Shown: positions 45,365 to 57,493, counted from the first letter of the stretch. The stretch: DNA of 64,000 bases from Cervus elaphus (GCF_910594005.1 NC_057823.1:58402015-58466014); one strand, 5' to 3'. Translations and numbers: made by a program. Notes: generated by a model from the sequence alone, not told the origin.

Positions 45365-46952
45365 AAGACCTAAAATAAATGAAGAATTATGCTCTTGGAT
45401 AGAAAGACTCACAGTTTTTAGGATGTTGATTCTCCCCAAATTTTTTTACAAATTCAAATCCCAATGGGCTCTTTGTGTGGAACTCAAAAGGTGATTCTAA
45501 AATTCAAATGGAAGGACAAAAAGCCAATGACCAAGATACTTCTAAGAAAGAAGATGGAATTTGGTTAGGGTGAAGAATGGGACCTACCCTATCAGATATC
45601 AAATTTTATTTTAAATCTATAGTAATTAAGATGGCCTGGATTTAGCATAGAGATTCTATTAAACCAATGGAACATACTGGAGAACCTAGAAACAGATGCA
45701 GCATGAAGACTTGATTTATGACAGAGCAGGCTTTGCAGATCAGAAGGGAAGAATGAACTATGGTGCTGGGTTAATTGGGTATCCATGTGGAAAAAGATGA
45801 AATTGGATTTCTCCCTTGTCAAAAAATCAATTCCAGGTGGGTTAAAGACTTAAATGGGAAAGACAAAACTATAAAACTTTTAGAAGACAATATAGAAGTA
45901 TATCTTTATGACCTTGGGATAAAAAAAAAAATCATATTCAAGATTCTTCAAAAGTATAAACCATAAGGGAATATATTGTAAATTTGACTCTATTAAAAAC
46001 TTCAGCTCTTCAAAGGACACCACAGAGTAAAAAATGCAAGCTACAAAAAAATTCTTATCCAAAATATTAGAACTCCATAACTTAATAAGAAAATAACCCA
46101 AGAGAAGGGGAAAATATACAAAGAAAATGAACAGGCATTTCATATAAGAAACAAGAATGGCCCATAAACATTCAAAAAGGAACGCAAGCTCATTAGTACT
46201 CAGAGAAATTCACTTGAAACCACAATGAGATATCATTTCACACCCACCACAGACAGGTATTAAAAAGCTCAGCATTCCCACACACTGGGGTAACAGGAAT
46301 TGTCATTCACTGCTGGTAGAGGTGTAAATTGTTACAGCCATGCTGGGAACCAGTTTGATATTGCCTAATAAAACTGAGCAGGCTCCTACCCTACAGCCCA
46401 TCAATTCTACACACAGGCATAGATCCTAGGGGAACTCCTGTACGTGTGCACGGGGGGCATACACAAGAATGTTCCTAGCAACATCATTCAGGACAGCCCC
46501 GAGCTGAAAATCACTTCAAATGTCACATAAATGATAGGATGATTAGATGGTGGTAGGTGCACATGATGAAATATGAGACGGCAGTGAAAACCAACCACAA
46601 AAACCTAGTGTTAAAGCAGAAAAACGCACGTCACAGAAGAACACACGCAACGTGCATCCATATGCCCTGTGTTCAGAAAAAACAGGCAAACCTCAACAAC
46701 ATGTGGTTTAGGGATGTATTCCGACATGGTCAAAGTTGCATAGAAAAGTGCCGGAACCATTAGCTAAATTTCTGCATTGTCAGCTCTGGGAGTAGGGAAG
46801 AGATCTGATTACAGAGGAATATGCAGAGGGCCTCTAAGCACAGTGTTCAATTCCTGTTTTTATTCTGTTTTCTGAATTGGGTGGTGGTGTAAGCAGATGT
46901 TAGTTTCATTCTTCTTCTTTAAATAACAAAAAAATTATATGCACATTTCATC

Positions 46953-46975
46953 ATAGTGTGTATATATATATATAA
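46953..46975. repeat. TG/TA simple repeat at L1 end
   Basis: GTGTGTATATATATATATAA at the end of the sense L1 block. Confidence 0.75.
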
Positions 46976-47106
46976 AATTTAAAATGTCAGCAACAAGGGA
47001 ACATAACAGAGCAGAGGTGGGGTGGGGTCTGGAAAGGGCAGGGGTGACAGAAACAGTGTGATCTGCTCAAGGAGCTGAAAAAAGACCCACAGCTGAAGGA
47101 AGTGAA

Positions 47107-47131
47107 GGGGGGAGGGTGGGGGGTGGGAGGA
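47107..47131 (+). other. G-rich tract with quadruplex pattern
   Basis: Four runs of at least three G in 25 bases: GGGGGGAGGGTGGGGGGTGG plus the next bases. The sense strand, hence the pre-mRNA, carries the G runs. Confidence 0.8.
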
Positions 47132-47274
47132 AGGTGAGGCTGGAGACGGGGCAGGAGCCAGATCACAGAATATTCTAAGCTTCGATGACCCCCTGGAAGA
47201 TGGAAATGGCGTTGTCTTCACAGCATTACACAGGATTACCTCTACTGACCTCACTATGTACTTTGGAAGACATT

Positions 47275-47410
47275 TTTAAATTTTTTTTTTTTTTAATTTT
47301 TTGCCATGTCTCACAGCATGTGTGATCTTAGTTCCCTGACCAGGGATCAAACCCTCGCCCCCTGCTTTGGGAGCAAGGAGTCTTAACCACTGGATCGCCA
47401 GGGAAGTCCC
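47275..47410 (-). mobile_element. CHR-1 SINE, antisense
   Basis: Long T-rich head, TTGCCATGTCTCACAGCATG, CTTAGTTCCCTGACCAGGGA and CTGGATCGCCAGGGAAGTCC. Confidence 0.92.
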
Positions 47411-47790
47411 CTAGAAGATACTTTTTGAGATGGACCCAAAGTAACCTGCTGCCAGCTCCTGAGTGAGTTCTGTTTCTCAGACCTTTCTATTCTCAGGACA
47501 GATCATAGCACTGGGGAGCTGCTCCCTGCTCATCCAGAACAGGGAGGGCTTGCAGGCTGGGCTGGCTCTGAGACCGGCTTAGAGAAGGAAGGGGAGCGGT
47601 CTGGTAAACAGAGTTCTGCCTCTGTAAGGACCTCGCTTCTACCAGGGAATGAAGAAGAAAAACGAACAAACAAAAAACCACTTCATAGCCTACCTGTCTC
47701 CAGATCTATTGTCTATTACAGGAGACGCTGGCCAGGAACAGTGGTCATCAGGAACATGACATACCTGTGACCCTAAAAACAGAACTCTGA

Positions 47791-48128
47791 GGGCTTCCCT
47801 GGTGGCTCAGTGGTAAAGAATACTCTTGCCAAAACAGGAGATCCAGGTTCAATCCCTGGTCTGAGAAGATCCCACATGCCACAGAGCAAATAAGCCCATG
47901 CGCCACAACCTCTGAGCCTGTGTTCTAGAGCCTGAGAGCCTCAGCTGTTGAGCTCACCTGCCGCAGCTACTGAAACACTCATGCTCTAGAGCCTGTGCTC
48001 TGCAACGAGAAGCCGCTGCGATGAGAAGCCCGCCCACCACAACCAGACAGCAGCCCCTGTTTGCCACAACTGGACAAGAGCCCACATGGCAGTGAAGACT
48101 CAGCATAGCCAATAAATAAATAAATACA
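47791..48128 (+). mobile_element. Long CHR-2-type SINE, sense, about 335 bases
   Basis: GGGCTTCCCTGGTGGCTCAG, GGTTCAATCCCTGGTCTGAG, CTCTGCAACGAGAAGCCGCT, CCCCTGTTTGCCACAACTGG and an ATAAATAAATAAATA tail. This is the most complete long CHR copy in the window. Confidence 0.92.
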
Positions 48129-48244
48129 ATTATTTTTCTTTAAAAAATGAATGCTGAATTTGGCTAGAAGGCTTTTCCTGGGATCCCCAAGCATGCCTCA
48201 CAGACGTGAGCTCTCTAGGCACATGGAGTTGAGTGCTAACCTTG

Positions 48245-48435
48245 AAAGTGAAAATCGCTCAGGTGTGTCCGACTCTTTACGACCCCATGGAATAGTCCAT
48301 GGAATTCTCCAGGCCAGAATACTGGAGTGGGTAGCCTTTCCCTTCTCCAGGGGATCTTCCCAACCCAGGGATCGAACCCAGGTCTCCCGCATTACAAGGG
48401 AATTCTTTACCAGCTGAGCCACCAGGCAAGCCCCA
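48245..48435 (-). mobile_element. Bov-tA SINE, antisense, with perfect 13-base target duplication
   Basis: Antisense Bov-tA from AAAGTGAAAATCGCTCAGGT to CCACCAGGCAAGCCCC. AGTGCTAACCTTG stands at 48232-48244 and 48436-48448. Confidence 0.95.
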
Positions 48436-49481
48436 AGTGCTAACCTTGGTCAACACTTAAAAGGGCTCCTGGTGTCAACTTAACCACCCACGTGCGCCTG
48501 AATATCACGTAATCTTTCCATCTCAGCTTATCTGCAGAAATGAGGATGACAAAAATGAGGCCTGTGTGTCATAAGTTAGCGTTGGAATTGCAGCGTGTGA
48601 GTGAAACACGTCTTGGAGACCAAGGCAAGCCTCTCCCAGCAGCGCCCAGAGCACTTTGAGCCCCACCCTGTCCCCCGTGCCAACATGTGCTGTGTTTATG
48701 TAACTGTGGGTTTAAGCGCCTTCCCCGGTATACGGGGTGAGGTCCACCTGAGGAAGGAACTCTATGTGTCTTGGTCGTTCCATTGGCTCCACCGCTGGGG
48801 ACCAAGTACGGCCCACACACTGCAACTGCTGAATATGGCTCAAGTCTCTCGTAATAAAAGAGCAGAAGGAATTTTTAACTCTATAAAGTTCGATGGTCAA
48901 CTCTAGATTATCCATAGTGGTGGTTTAGAAACTACCATATAATACTTAATTTTCTGTCTCTAAAATGCAGCCCTCCTCCCAGCCCTGAGTGAACATTCCA
49001 TAGGTTCAGGCCCTTGTTCGTTCCTGGGCCTCCTGAGATGCTGGACCACAGGTGCTGGCTCACGCTCTGTTGAGGAGGAGCGCGCCCCATGCCCAGCAAG
49101 CTCCTGAGAGGCATGAAGACAGCTGAGTACCACAGCAGGGGCGGGGGTGGGGGACAGCAAACATATTCTGGCAAGCCAGGAACCTGAAAGCACCTCTAGA
49201 AGAGAAGAGAGGAGGCTTGCTTATTCCCATCCCCACCTCACTCCTGGGTCCTGCTCTCAGTCCAAGACTTGGCAGGGCTGTCACGTAAAAGGAGGTGCTC
49301 CACCCACACCACCCACACCCTGCGCAGCAGCTAATCTCTTAGTAGCTCAAAATAAGGAATATTTAATTAAAATATACACCCTCCTATATATAAAACAGAA
49401 AACAAGAATCCACTGTATACAACAAGGAACTCTATACAACTTCGTGTAATAACCTATAATGAAAGAGAATTTTAAAGAATA

Positions 49482-49698
49482 CTTCTAGGTGGCTCAGTGG
49501 TAAAAAATCTGCCTGCCAATGAAGGAGATGCAGGAGATGTGGGTTCAATCCCTGGGTCGGGAAGATCCCCTGGAGGAGGAAATGGCAACCCACTCCAGAA
49601 TTTTTGCCTGGAAAATCCCATGGACCGCCGAGGAGCCTGGCAGGCTACAGTCCATGTGGTCGCTAAGAGTCAAACACAACTTAGTGATTGAGCACACA
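49482..49698 (+). mobile_element. Bov-tA SINE, first of two in an L1-like element
   Basis: GGTGGCTCAGTGGTAAAAAA, GGTTCAATCCCTGGGTCGG, GGCAACCCACTCCAGAATTT and CAACTTAGTGATTGAGCACA. The first bases of the usual head are missing. Confidence 0.93.
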
Positions 49699-49762
49699 CA
49701 CACATGTATTTATGTCTATCTATATATATTTATATCTATATATATTTATATCTCTATATAAC
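49685..49762. repeat. CA/TATC-type simple repeat between two SINEs
   Basis: ACACACACACACATG then TATCTATATATATTTATATC units repeated. Probably grown from the SINE tail and the TA-rich part of the host L1. Confidence 0.8.
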
Positions 49763-49767
49763 TGAAC

Positions 49768-49952
49768 AGGGATTCCCTGATGGCTCAGATGTTAAAGAAT
49801 CTGCCTGCAATGCAGGAGACCCCTGTTCAATCCCTGGGTTGGGAAGATATGGAAAAGGGAATGGCAACCCACTCCAGTATTCCTGCCTGGAGGAGCGTGG
49901 CGGGCTACAGTCCATGGAGTCACAGAGTCAGATGCAATTGAGCGACCTAACA
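49768..49952 (+). mobile_element. Bov-tA SINE, second of two in an L1-like element
   Basis: GGGATTCCCTGATGGCTCAG, GTTCAATCCCTGGGTTGGGA, AATGGCAACCCACTCCAGTA and AGATGCAATTGAGCGACC. Confidence 0.93.
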
Positions 49953-50049
49953 CGTGACTGAATCACTTTGCTCTGTACCTGAAACTCACACACCATTGTA
50001 AATCAACTCTGTTTCAATAGAAAAAAAAATTTTTTTAAATAAGCAATAT

Positions 50050-50215
50050 GTATTGAGCACTTACACTGTGCTAAATAATACACATGGGTTCTTTTATTCA
50101 ATGCTCATAACAACTCTAGGAGAGAAATACAATTATTGCCCCCATTTTACAGATAAGGAAATGGAGGAGCCACAGAATTTGATCCTTGCCCAAGATCACA
50201 TATGCTAGAAAATGC
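50050..50215 (-). repeat. MIR-type SINE, antisense
   Basis: TATTGAGCACTTACACTGTG, CTCATAACAACTCTAGGAGA and CCCCCATTTTACAGATAAGG follow the antisense MIR family. Confidence 0.75.
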
Positions 50216-51029
50216 TCGAGCCGCAGAGCCAAAAGCCTGAGTAGGCTAGAGCTGCCTCCAGAGGCCAAGTGATCTGGGAGGCCAGGGCCAGCAGAATACT
50301 GCAGCAGCTCCCGCCAGGCCTGAGCCCCCTCTCCTCCCTTACTTAACACCTGAAAACGCCCAGAGGCCACACAGCTGTGCATTCCTCTGTTCCTGATAAA
50401 GACTTCTTTTCAGTGAGTCATTTCCTTCAAAAGGAGGAAAAAATGCTTTTATAACACAGCAGAAATTCCCACCCACATTCTGGAATACCAGCACTTTCTC
50501 TCATCCTGCTCAGATCCCTGGATCCTACCCCAGGAAGCACCAGAGCCTAGAGGACCTCAAAGGTAGCCTCACAAACCCTTTGTGGCACGGGGACCCGAGG
50601 TCATAGGTGACCTCAGGAAACCACCCATTGGAGGCCCTTTCATTCAGACAGGCTGGGCCTGTGTCTTGAATACCACTGACAGGAACAGACCTGCCTTCCT
50701 CAGAAGCTGGCCATCTACCTGGCTGTCTTCGTTTACCGGGTGGGGCCTTCATCTCTGTCTTGTTCTGGCTGTCCTTCCTCCCTGGCTTTTTCTTACTCTC
50801 ACTCCATACATTCATTCATTTTTGTTTTCACCTTACTGGTGGAATCTCTGTCTGGTCCCTAGGTATCCACATTTGATTTTTCCCATATTCAGGTGGCCCC
50901 CTGCCATATGAAGATCACTAGCCCACTGTTAGATTAACCTATCACCCCTATATCCTTTGCTGACTAATTCCAGCACTTGGGCTGGGTCAAGCTAAGGTCA
51001 CTTCCGGCCAACTAGATAATGTAGTCATA

Positions 51030-52110
51030 TTTTTTAACAGCTTTACTGAGTTATAGTTACATACAATAAAGCTCAACGATTTTAAGTATACAGCTCAATG
51101 ACTTGGCAGATGTTAAAAGGCATGTGATGACTATTGAAACCAAGATAGAGAATATTTCTATCACCCTCAAAAGTTTCCTTGTGCCCCTTTGCAATGAATC
51201 ATCTCTCCCCTTCCCTGGCTCTTGGCAATTCTTAACCTGTCACTATACTTTTGTTTTTTTTAAGAATGTTACATAAATGGCATCACAGAATATGTAGTTT
51301 TGTGTGTCCTGCTGCTTTTACTTAGAATGATGTTAAGATTCATCCACATCATTGCATGTATTGCTGAGGGGTTTTCCATTGTGTTTGTACCACCGTTTGT
51401 TCATTCACCAGTTGATTGGCCTTCAGGTTGTTTTCAGCTTCTGACTAAAACGAATAAAGCTGCTATGAACATTCCTATACAAGTCCTTGTATAGACATAA
51501 GTTTGCATTTCTCTTAAGTAAAAACCTGTGAGTAGGACTGCAGTGTGGTAAATGTATGTTTTACTTTAATAAAAAATGGCCAATTCATTGTCCTGTGGCA
51601 CCCGCCAGGAGCAGATAAGAATTCTAGTTGTTCCACATCCTCACTGACGGACACTCGGTATGGTCGGTCCTTTTAATTTCAGCCATTCTCGTAAGTTTGT
51701 AGTAGTATCTCACGGTGGTTTTAATTTGCATTTTCCTGATTATTGTTGATGTTGAACATTTTTCCATGTGCTTACTGGCCACTTGATATTATCTTCTTTT
51801 GTGATGTCCTTTGCCCGTTTTAAAAAATTCATTTGGCTGCAGTCAGTCTTAGTTGTGGGCATGTAGAATCTTTGTTGTTTCACGCAGAATCTTTCGTTGC
51901 ATCACATGGACTCTCTGGCTGTGGCACACCAGCTCAGTAGTTGCAGCCCATGGGCTTAGTTGCTCCGTGGCATGTGGGTCTTAGTTCCCCAACCAGGGAT
52001 CAAGCCCACATTTCTTGCATTGCAAGATGGATTCTTAACCACTGGACCAACAGGGAAGTCCCTTTTGCCCATCTTTTAATTGGGCTATTTGTCTTCTGAA
52101 TGAGTTATAA
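51030..52110 (-). mobile_element. Old L1 3' region, antisense, split by a CHR-2 SINE
   Basis: AACAGCTTTACTGAGTTATA, GGCATCACAGAATATGTAGT, CATTCACCAGTTGATTGGCC, AGCTGCTATGAACATTCCTA and TTTAATTTGCATTTTCCTGA follow the antisense old L1 order. After the SINE the L1 text resumes with TTAATTGGGCTATTTGTCTT. Confidence 0.85.
51828..52062 (-). mobile_element. CHR-2-type SINE inserted in L1, antisense
   Basis: ATTTGGCTGCAGTCAGTCTT, CTGTGGCACACCAGCTCAGT, AACCAGGGATCAAGCCCACA and CCAACAGGGAAGTCCC. TTTGCCCGTTTT before and TTTGCCCATCTTTT after suggest a diverged target duplication. Confidence 0.88.
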
Positions 52111-52114
52111 GAGT

Positions 52115-52320
52115 TTCCCCAATCTTTATCTCCCCTTTCTTCTTCCTTCCTCTATCCCTCTGGATCTTTCTCTTTCCCCTGTGTGTCTCTGTCCCAGACT
52201 GTGACTCCCTCCCCCACTCTTGGAGCTGTCCACAGTCTCCCTCTCTCCCTCCTTCTCCTTCCCCACTTGTATTCTCCCTTCTCCTCCCTGACTGAAAATC
52301 TGGCCTCCCTTCCCATTTCA
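52115..52320. repeat. Pyrimidine-rich tract
   Basis: About 200 bases dominated by C and T (CTTTCTTCTTCCTTCC, CTCCCTCTCTCCCTCCTTCT). It follows the L1 block. Confidence 0.8.
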
Positions 52321-52828
52321 CCTTAGAAAGAAATCCAACACAAACCCAGTGATTTCAGTTCTGGCAGGTTTCCCTGTTCCAATTAGGAGCAAAATACCCA
52401 TCTCTCCAGCTGAAGACCTAGAGAGGTAAAAAGAGAACTTCTTTAGGTGTAATGGAAGGATGGTTTTCTTTGCATTCTGGCATCTTCCTCCTCCCTAAAT
52501 GATTAATAGTGCTTATGGACAGTAGGACTTTTTACTCAAGCATAACAATGGAAAGTCACAGGTGTTATGTGAAGTTCATCCTGCTCAATCAGTGATCCAA
52601 CAGCCTTCACAAACATAAGATTAGTTGTTCACATAACAAGGCTCTCCCTTGGCACATCTCCCAATCCCAGAAGGATTATATCTTGCCCAGTTGCAGGGGA
52701 GGAGCAGCCTAGCCCAAAGCCAGCAGCTTGTTTGAGGGAACCAGTGTGACAATGTTTGATTGCAAAGTTCACAACACTTTATGAAAGTATTAGAGACTTT
52801 CAGATGGATGACCAAGGAATGTCTTGGC

Positions 52829-52845
52829 GGGGGGGGGGGGGGGGG
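52829..52845 (+). repeat. Homopolymer G17 at the edge of an L1 block
   Basis: Seventeen consecutive G immediately before TTAAATAAATTTTTAAAGG, which opens an antisense L1 3' end. Confidence 0.9.
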
Positions 52846-55385
52846 TTAAATAAATTTTTAAAGGTCACATTCCACTTAGTTATTACAAAATATTGGCTAT
52901 ATCCCATGTTGTCAATACATCCTTGTAGCCTATCTTATACCCCAATAACTTGTACCTCCCACTCCCCCACCCCTATATTGTCCCTCCCCACTCTTCACAC
53001 TGGCAGCCCCAAGTTTGTTCTCTGTATCTGTGAGTCTGCCCTCTTTTTGTTATATTCACTAGTTTATTGTATTTTTTAGATTCCACTATTTATTGTTGTT
53101 AGTCACCAAGTCATGTCCCAATCTTTTGCAACCCCATGGACTGTCAGCTACCAGGCTCCTCTGTCCGTAGGATTTTCCAGGCAAGAATACTGGAATAGGT
53201 TGCAGTTTCCTTCTCCAGGGGATCTTCCACATCTCCTGTACTGCAGGCAGATTCTTTACCACTGAGAAACCAGGGAAACCCCCAAAATCTTAAAATGTAT
53301 TAATACAAGGAAGAAACAATAGAATAGTGTCCATAATGTGGCATTTTTCTATAAATTAAAAAATAAACAGATATAGATATATGATGTTGGTATATGCATA
53401 CATACATTTTCCCAAAAAAAATCACAAGAAAGCAGCAGCAGTGATGAGATTTGGATAATAGAGTTATACAGGGAAAAGGGTATTAAGTAATATCATATAG
53501 TATTTGTCTTTCTCTTTCTTGTTTAACTTAGCATAATGCCCTCCAAGTCCATCCATGTTCTTGCAAATAGCAAAATTTTGTTCTTTTTTAATGGCTGGGT
53601 AATATTCCATTGTGTGTGTATATGTACCGTATCTTCATTATCCATTCATCTGTTGATGTACACTTACATTGCTTCCATATCTTGGCAATTGTAAAATATG
53701 CTGCTGTAAGTATTAGGGTGAGAGTATCTTTTCAAATTAATGTTTTTGGTTTTTTTGGACATGCACTCAGGAGTCATACTGCTGGGTCATATGTTAGATC
53801 TATTTTTAGTTTTTTGAGAAACTTCCATACTGTGTTCCACAGTGGCTTCACCAGTTTACATTCCCACCAATAGTGTATGAGGGTTTCCTTTTCTTCATAT
53901 TCTCACCAACATTTGTTATTTGTGTTCATTTTGATGATAGTCATCCATTCTGGCTGGTATGAGGTGATATATCATTGTGGTTTTGATTTGCATTTCCCTA
54001 ATGATTAGCACTATTGAGCATCTTTTCATGTGCCTGTTTACCATCTGCATTTCCTCTTTGGGAAAATGTCTATTCCATTCTTCTGTCCATTTTTTAATCA
54101 TATCATTTTGTTTTTTTAATGTTGAGTTGTGTGGGCTATTTATATATGTTGGATATTAATCTCTTACTGGTCATATTATTTACAAATACTTTCTCCCATT
54201 CAGTAGGCTGTCTTTTTATTTTGTCAATGGTTACCTTTGCTGTGCAAAAACTTTAACTAGGTCCCATTTGTTAATTTTGCATTTATTTCCTTTACTTTAG
54301 GAGACAGATCCAAAAATACTGCTACAATTTATATCAAAGAGTTTTCTGCCTATATTTTACTCTAAGAGTTTTATAGTATCCAGTGTTACATTTAGGTCTT
54401 TAATCCTTTTTGAGTTTATTTTTGTACATGGTATTTGACAATGTTCTAATTTCTTTTACATGTAGCTGTCCAGTTTTCTCAGCATCATTTATTGAAAAGA
54501 CTGTCTTTTCTCCATTGTATATTGATTCCTTTGTCATAATTAATTGAATATAAGTACATAGATTTATTTCTGGGCTCTCTAACCTGTTCCATTGATCTAT
54601 GTGTCTGTTTTTGTGTCAGTACCATTTTTTTTTACTGTAACTTTGTACTATAATCTGAGGTCAAGGACTGTCATCCCTCCAGCTCTGTTCTTCTTTCTCA
54701 AGATTGTTTTGGCTATTTGGAGTCTTCTGTGTTTTCATATAGATTTTTAAATTATTTTAGGTCTGTTAAAAAAAATGCCTTTGATATTTTGATAGGGATT
54801 GCAGTGAATCTGTAGGTTACCTTAAGTAGTGAGGTCATTTTAATAATATTGATTCCCCACCAAGTTGGACTGTTTCCTAAATTTCTTCTTCTGATCTTGC
54901 ATTATTAGTGTATAGAAATGCAACAAATTTCTGTATATGAACTTTGTATCCTGCAACTTTACTACTAGAGCTCTTGATGAGCTCTGAGCTATAGTAGTTT
55001 TTCTGGTGGTGTCTTTAGGATTTTCCATGTATAGTATCATGTCACCTGCAGACAGTAACAGTTTCACTTCTTCCTTTCCAATTTGGATTCCTTTTATTTC
55101 TTTTTTTCTCTGGTTGCTGTGGCTAGGACTTCCAAAACTGTGTTAAACAGAAGTAGTGAGAATGGACCTCCTTGTCTTATTCCTGATCTTAGAGGAAATA
55201 CTTTCAGCTTTTCACCATTAAATATGATGCCAGCTGTGGGTTTGTCATATATGGCAAATCTTTATTATGTTGAGGTATGTTCCTTCTATGCCTGCTTTCT
55301 GGAGAGTTTTTATCATAATGGATGTCAAACTTTGTAAAAAGCTTTTCGTACATCTATTGAGATAATCATATGGTTTGGGACTTTA
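52846..55385 (-). mobile_element. L1 LINE, antisense: 3' UTR and decayed ORF2 C-terminal part, about 2.3 kb
   Basis: Read on + it begins with the antisense 3' UTR (ACAAAATATTGGCTATATCC, GAGTCTGCCCTCTTTTTGTT) and continues after a SINE and an unplaced stretch (53284-53485). It then runs with GTATTTGTCTTTCTCTTTCT, TTGATTTGCATTTCCCTAAT and CAGCATCATTTATTGAAAAG to about 55385. On the minus strand 55067-54840 encodes KLLLSAGDMILYMENPKDTT, an ORF2 reverse-transcriptase piece whose catalytic xxDD site reads AGDM, with one Asp lost. Stops and frame shifts are frequent. Confidence 0.88.
53093..53283 (-). mobile_element. Bov-tA SINE inserted near L1, antisense
   Basis: TTGTTGTTAGTCACCAAGTC, CAGGCTCCTCTGTCCGTAGG, TTCTCCAGGGGATCTTCCAC and GAGAAACCAGGGAAACCCCC. 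Part of the tRNA-like head is deleted. Confidence 0.9.
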
Positions 55386-55920
55386 TTAAAAGCTTATTAA
55401 ATTATATTTTATATACCATATCATATTTTACATACCATAAAATATATTTTACATTTAACCCATTTAAGGTATATAAACAGAACTATGTAATGTTTCTTGT
55501 GTCTTGCTTTTTTCAATTAGCATAATGTTTTCACAGTTTATCCATGTTCTGGTATTTATCAATACTTCATTTCTTTTGTGGTTGAATAATATTCCATTGT
55601 AAAGATATTATTCCATTGTATGGATATACCATGTTTTATTTATCTATTCTTCAGCCAGTAGACATTTAGGTTATCTCCACCTTTTGTCTATTATAAATAA
55701 TACTGCTGTAAAATTCACATACAAGCTTTAGTGTGGATGTATGTTTTCATTTCTCTTGAATGTCAGACTTAGTGAATCATATGGTAAATCTATGAATTAT
55801 TTGAGGGGCTGCAAAACTACTTTCCAAAAGGCTGGAACCATTTTACATTTCCACCAACACTGTATGAGGGTTTAGATTTCTCTATACTCTTGCTAACCCT
55901 TCTTATTATCTAACTGGAAT
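55386..55920 (-). mobile_element. Second old L1 3' region, antisense
   Basis: ACATACCATAAAATATATTT, TTAGCATAATGTTTTCACAG, AATATTCCATTGTATGGATA and TTCCACCAACACTGTATGAG restart the antisense L1 3' order just after the previous block. It is therefore a separate copy. Confidence 0.75.
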
Positions 55921-55939
55921 GGTTTTCTGATCCTATAAC

Positions 55940-56300
55940 TGAGTTGAAACATCACACATACATACACAACCATACATACATTTACACAATCATTGACACA
56001 GACACACACACAAAACTATATCCATGTCTTCTTGCACACACCTCTAGAGTTCATAGACATATACACAGAATTCCGGATAGACACTCACAACCATACATAC
56101 ATATATCACACATAGCATACATGCTTATCTGACCCACATGCATGAACATAAGACATACAATAGACCAGTGTCATCAAACATGTACATACAATTGTCACAG
56201 GTTCTGAATAAACATACACACTTGTACATACATACTCAAGTAATGGATTCACAACTGCTCAAACACACATTCTGCAAATAATAGTTGTACCCACAAAGCA
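55940..56300. repeat. Degenerate CATA/CACA-rich region
   Basis: Irregular CATACATACACAACC, TTTACACAATCATTGACACA and ACATACATATATCACACATA units persist for about 350 bases with no fixed period. It looks like an old, decayed simple-repeat field. Confidence 0.7.
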
Positions 56301-56439
56301 CAGTCCTAAAAAGGCACATATATGTAGTTACCATCACTTAAAGGTAGATAACTGAAGACTGATTGAATGTATTTACTCTGGATGGCATGGAGATAGTTGA
56401 GGTTTCATTAGTATTTGATGTAGTGGGTAGAAAGATGTT

Positions 56440-56625
56440 TTCATTCATTCATTAAGTTACAAGTAACATATTAAGCATATAAGAAACACAAAGATAAACA
56501 AGATGTAGTCCCTTCCTCATGAACTTGTAGTCTAGTGATGGGGGATGGTCAGTAAATAAACAAGGAAACAATCACAGTCTGTGATATGTGCCAAGAAGAA
56601 AATAAGCAAGGTAAGACATTAGATA
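56440..56625 (-). repeat. L2 LINE fragment, antisense
   Basis: TCATTCATTCATTAAGTTAC, GATGTAGTCCCTTCCTCATG, AACTTGTAGTCTAGTGATGG and GTCAGTAAATAAACAAGG follow antisense L2. Confidence 0.6.
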
Positions 56626-56745
56626 ATAAGTGAAGCCTCAGGATAGCTGGCAGTTTCCAGATGCTTTTAGAATTTTTGCCCCCTCTCTCAGCCTGGAAAA
56701 GTGAAGAGGTTGCAGATTCACCCTCACTAAGTCACAGGATAAACT

Positions 56746-56946
<201 letters not shown>

Positions 56947-57004
56947 ACTAACATTAGTGAGAGTGTGGGCTCAGACCTGGAGTACCTGGTTCTAAATGTT
57001 GGTT

Positions 57005-57122
57005 CATTCTAGTTGAGTGATTTATCTCTTTCCCTCAGTTTCTCATCCAAAAATAGGGATGATACTAGTTCCTTTAACAAGGATTAAACTAGCTGATACT
57101 TACGAAGCACTTAAAACTGCCT
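57005..57122 (+). repeat. MIR SINE fragment, sense
   Basis: TGAGTGATTTATCTCTTTCC, CTCAGTTTCTCATCCAAAAA and ACTTACGAAGCACTTAAAAC follow MIR order. Confidence 0.65.
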
Positions 57123-57493
57123 GGCGAGCGTTCTCGACATTAGCCATCGTATCATTTTTCGAGAACAGGTTTTCTTAGAGGGAGGGGAGTGCACTAGGAA
57201 ATGGGTGGGGAGGGCCAGGGACATGAGGAAGAGCTGGCAGTGCTCTGTCGGCTGTAAAGTGAGCAGGCCTTCACCCCAGGCCTTATCTGAGCCGTCTTTT
57301 GGAATGTGACCCTGGCATACCACCTTAGCAGACCATAAACCAATCCCCCACCACTCTGCTCTGCCCACAGCCACAAACCACAGAGAAAAAGGCACACGAT
57401 GGGTGGTGCTGGGCGTGCCTGTTGGTTTTTAGTTGCGTCAGAATGCAGCAGCTCTGCTGTGGGTCTGGCTCCTAATGCTTGCTGTTTCTGCAG

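Larger units (their letters stand above)
44100..46975 (+). mobile_element. L1 LINE, sense: decayed ORF2 C-terminal half and 3' UTR
   Basis: On the + strand the text reads as broken ORF2. A PGPDKFTCEFF-like stretch is near 44170, a reverse-transcriptase SLFVDDIVVYIEN motif near 44850 (FVDD in the usual xxDD place), and a KEDLK/EELCSWIER junction near 45130 and 45380. WKKMKLDFSLVKKSIPGGL-like wording follows near 45790, then the 3' UTR with AAATATGAGACGGCAGTG. Stops and frame changes occur throughout. An L1-type 3' end inserted at 45132-45364 splits it. The 5' half is absent. Confidence 0.85.
49350..50035 (+). mobile_element. L1-like 3' end, sense, broken by two SINEs
   Basis: ATCCACTGTATACAACAAGG and GTAATAACCTATAATGAAAG at the left continue at 49765 and again at 49960 (TGACTGAATCACTTTGCTCT, TGTAAATCAACTCTGTTTCA). 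This is the same family as the insert at 45132. It ends in poly-A near 50020. Confidence 0.85.

Noticed and set aside
47791..47860. tRNA gene-like A and B box text in SINE heads
   Set aside because: The heads of Bov-tA and CHR elements are tRNA-derived. They lack an intact cloverleaf and are attached to SINE bodies.
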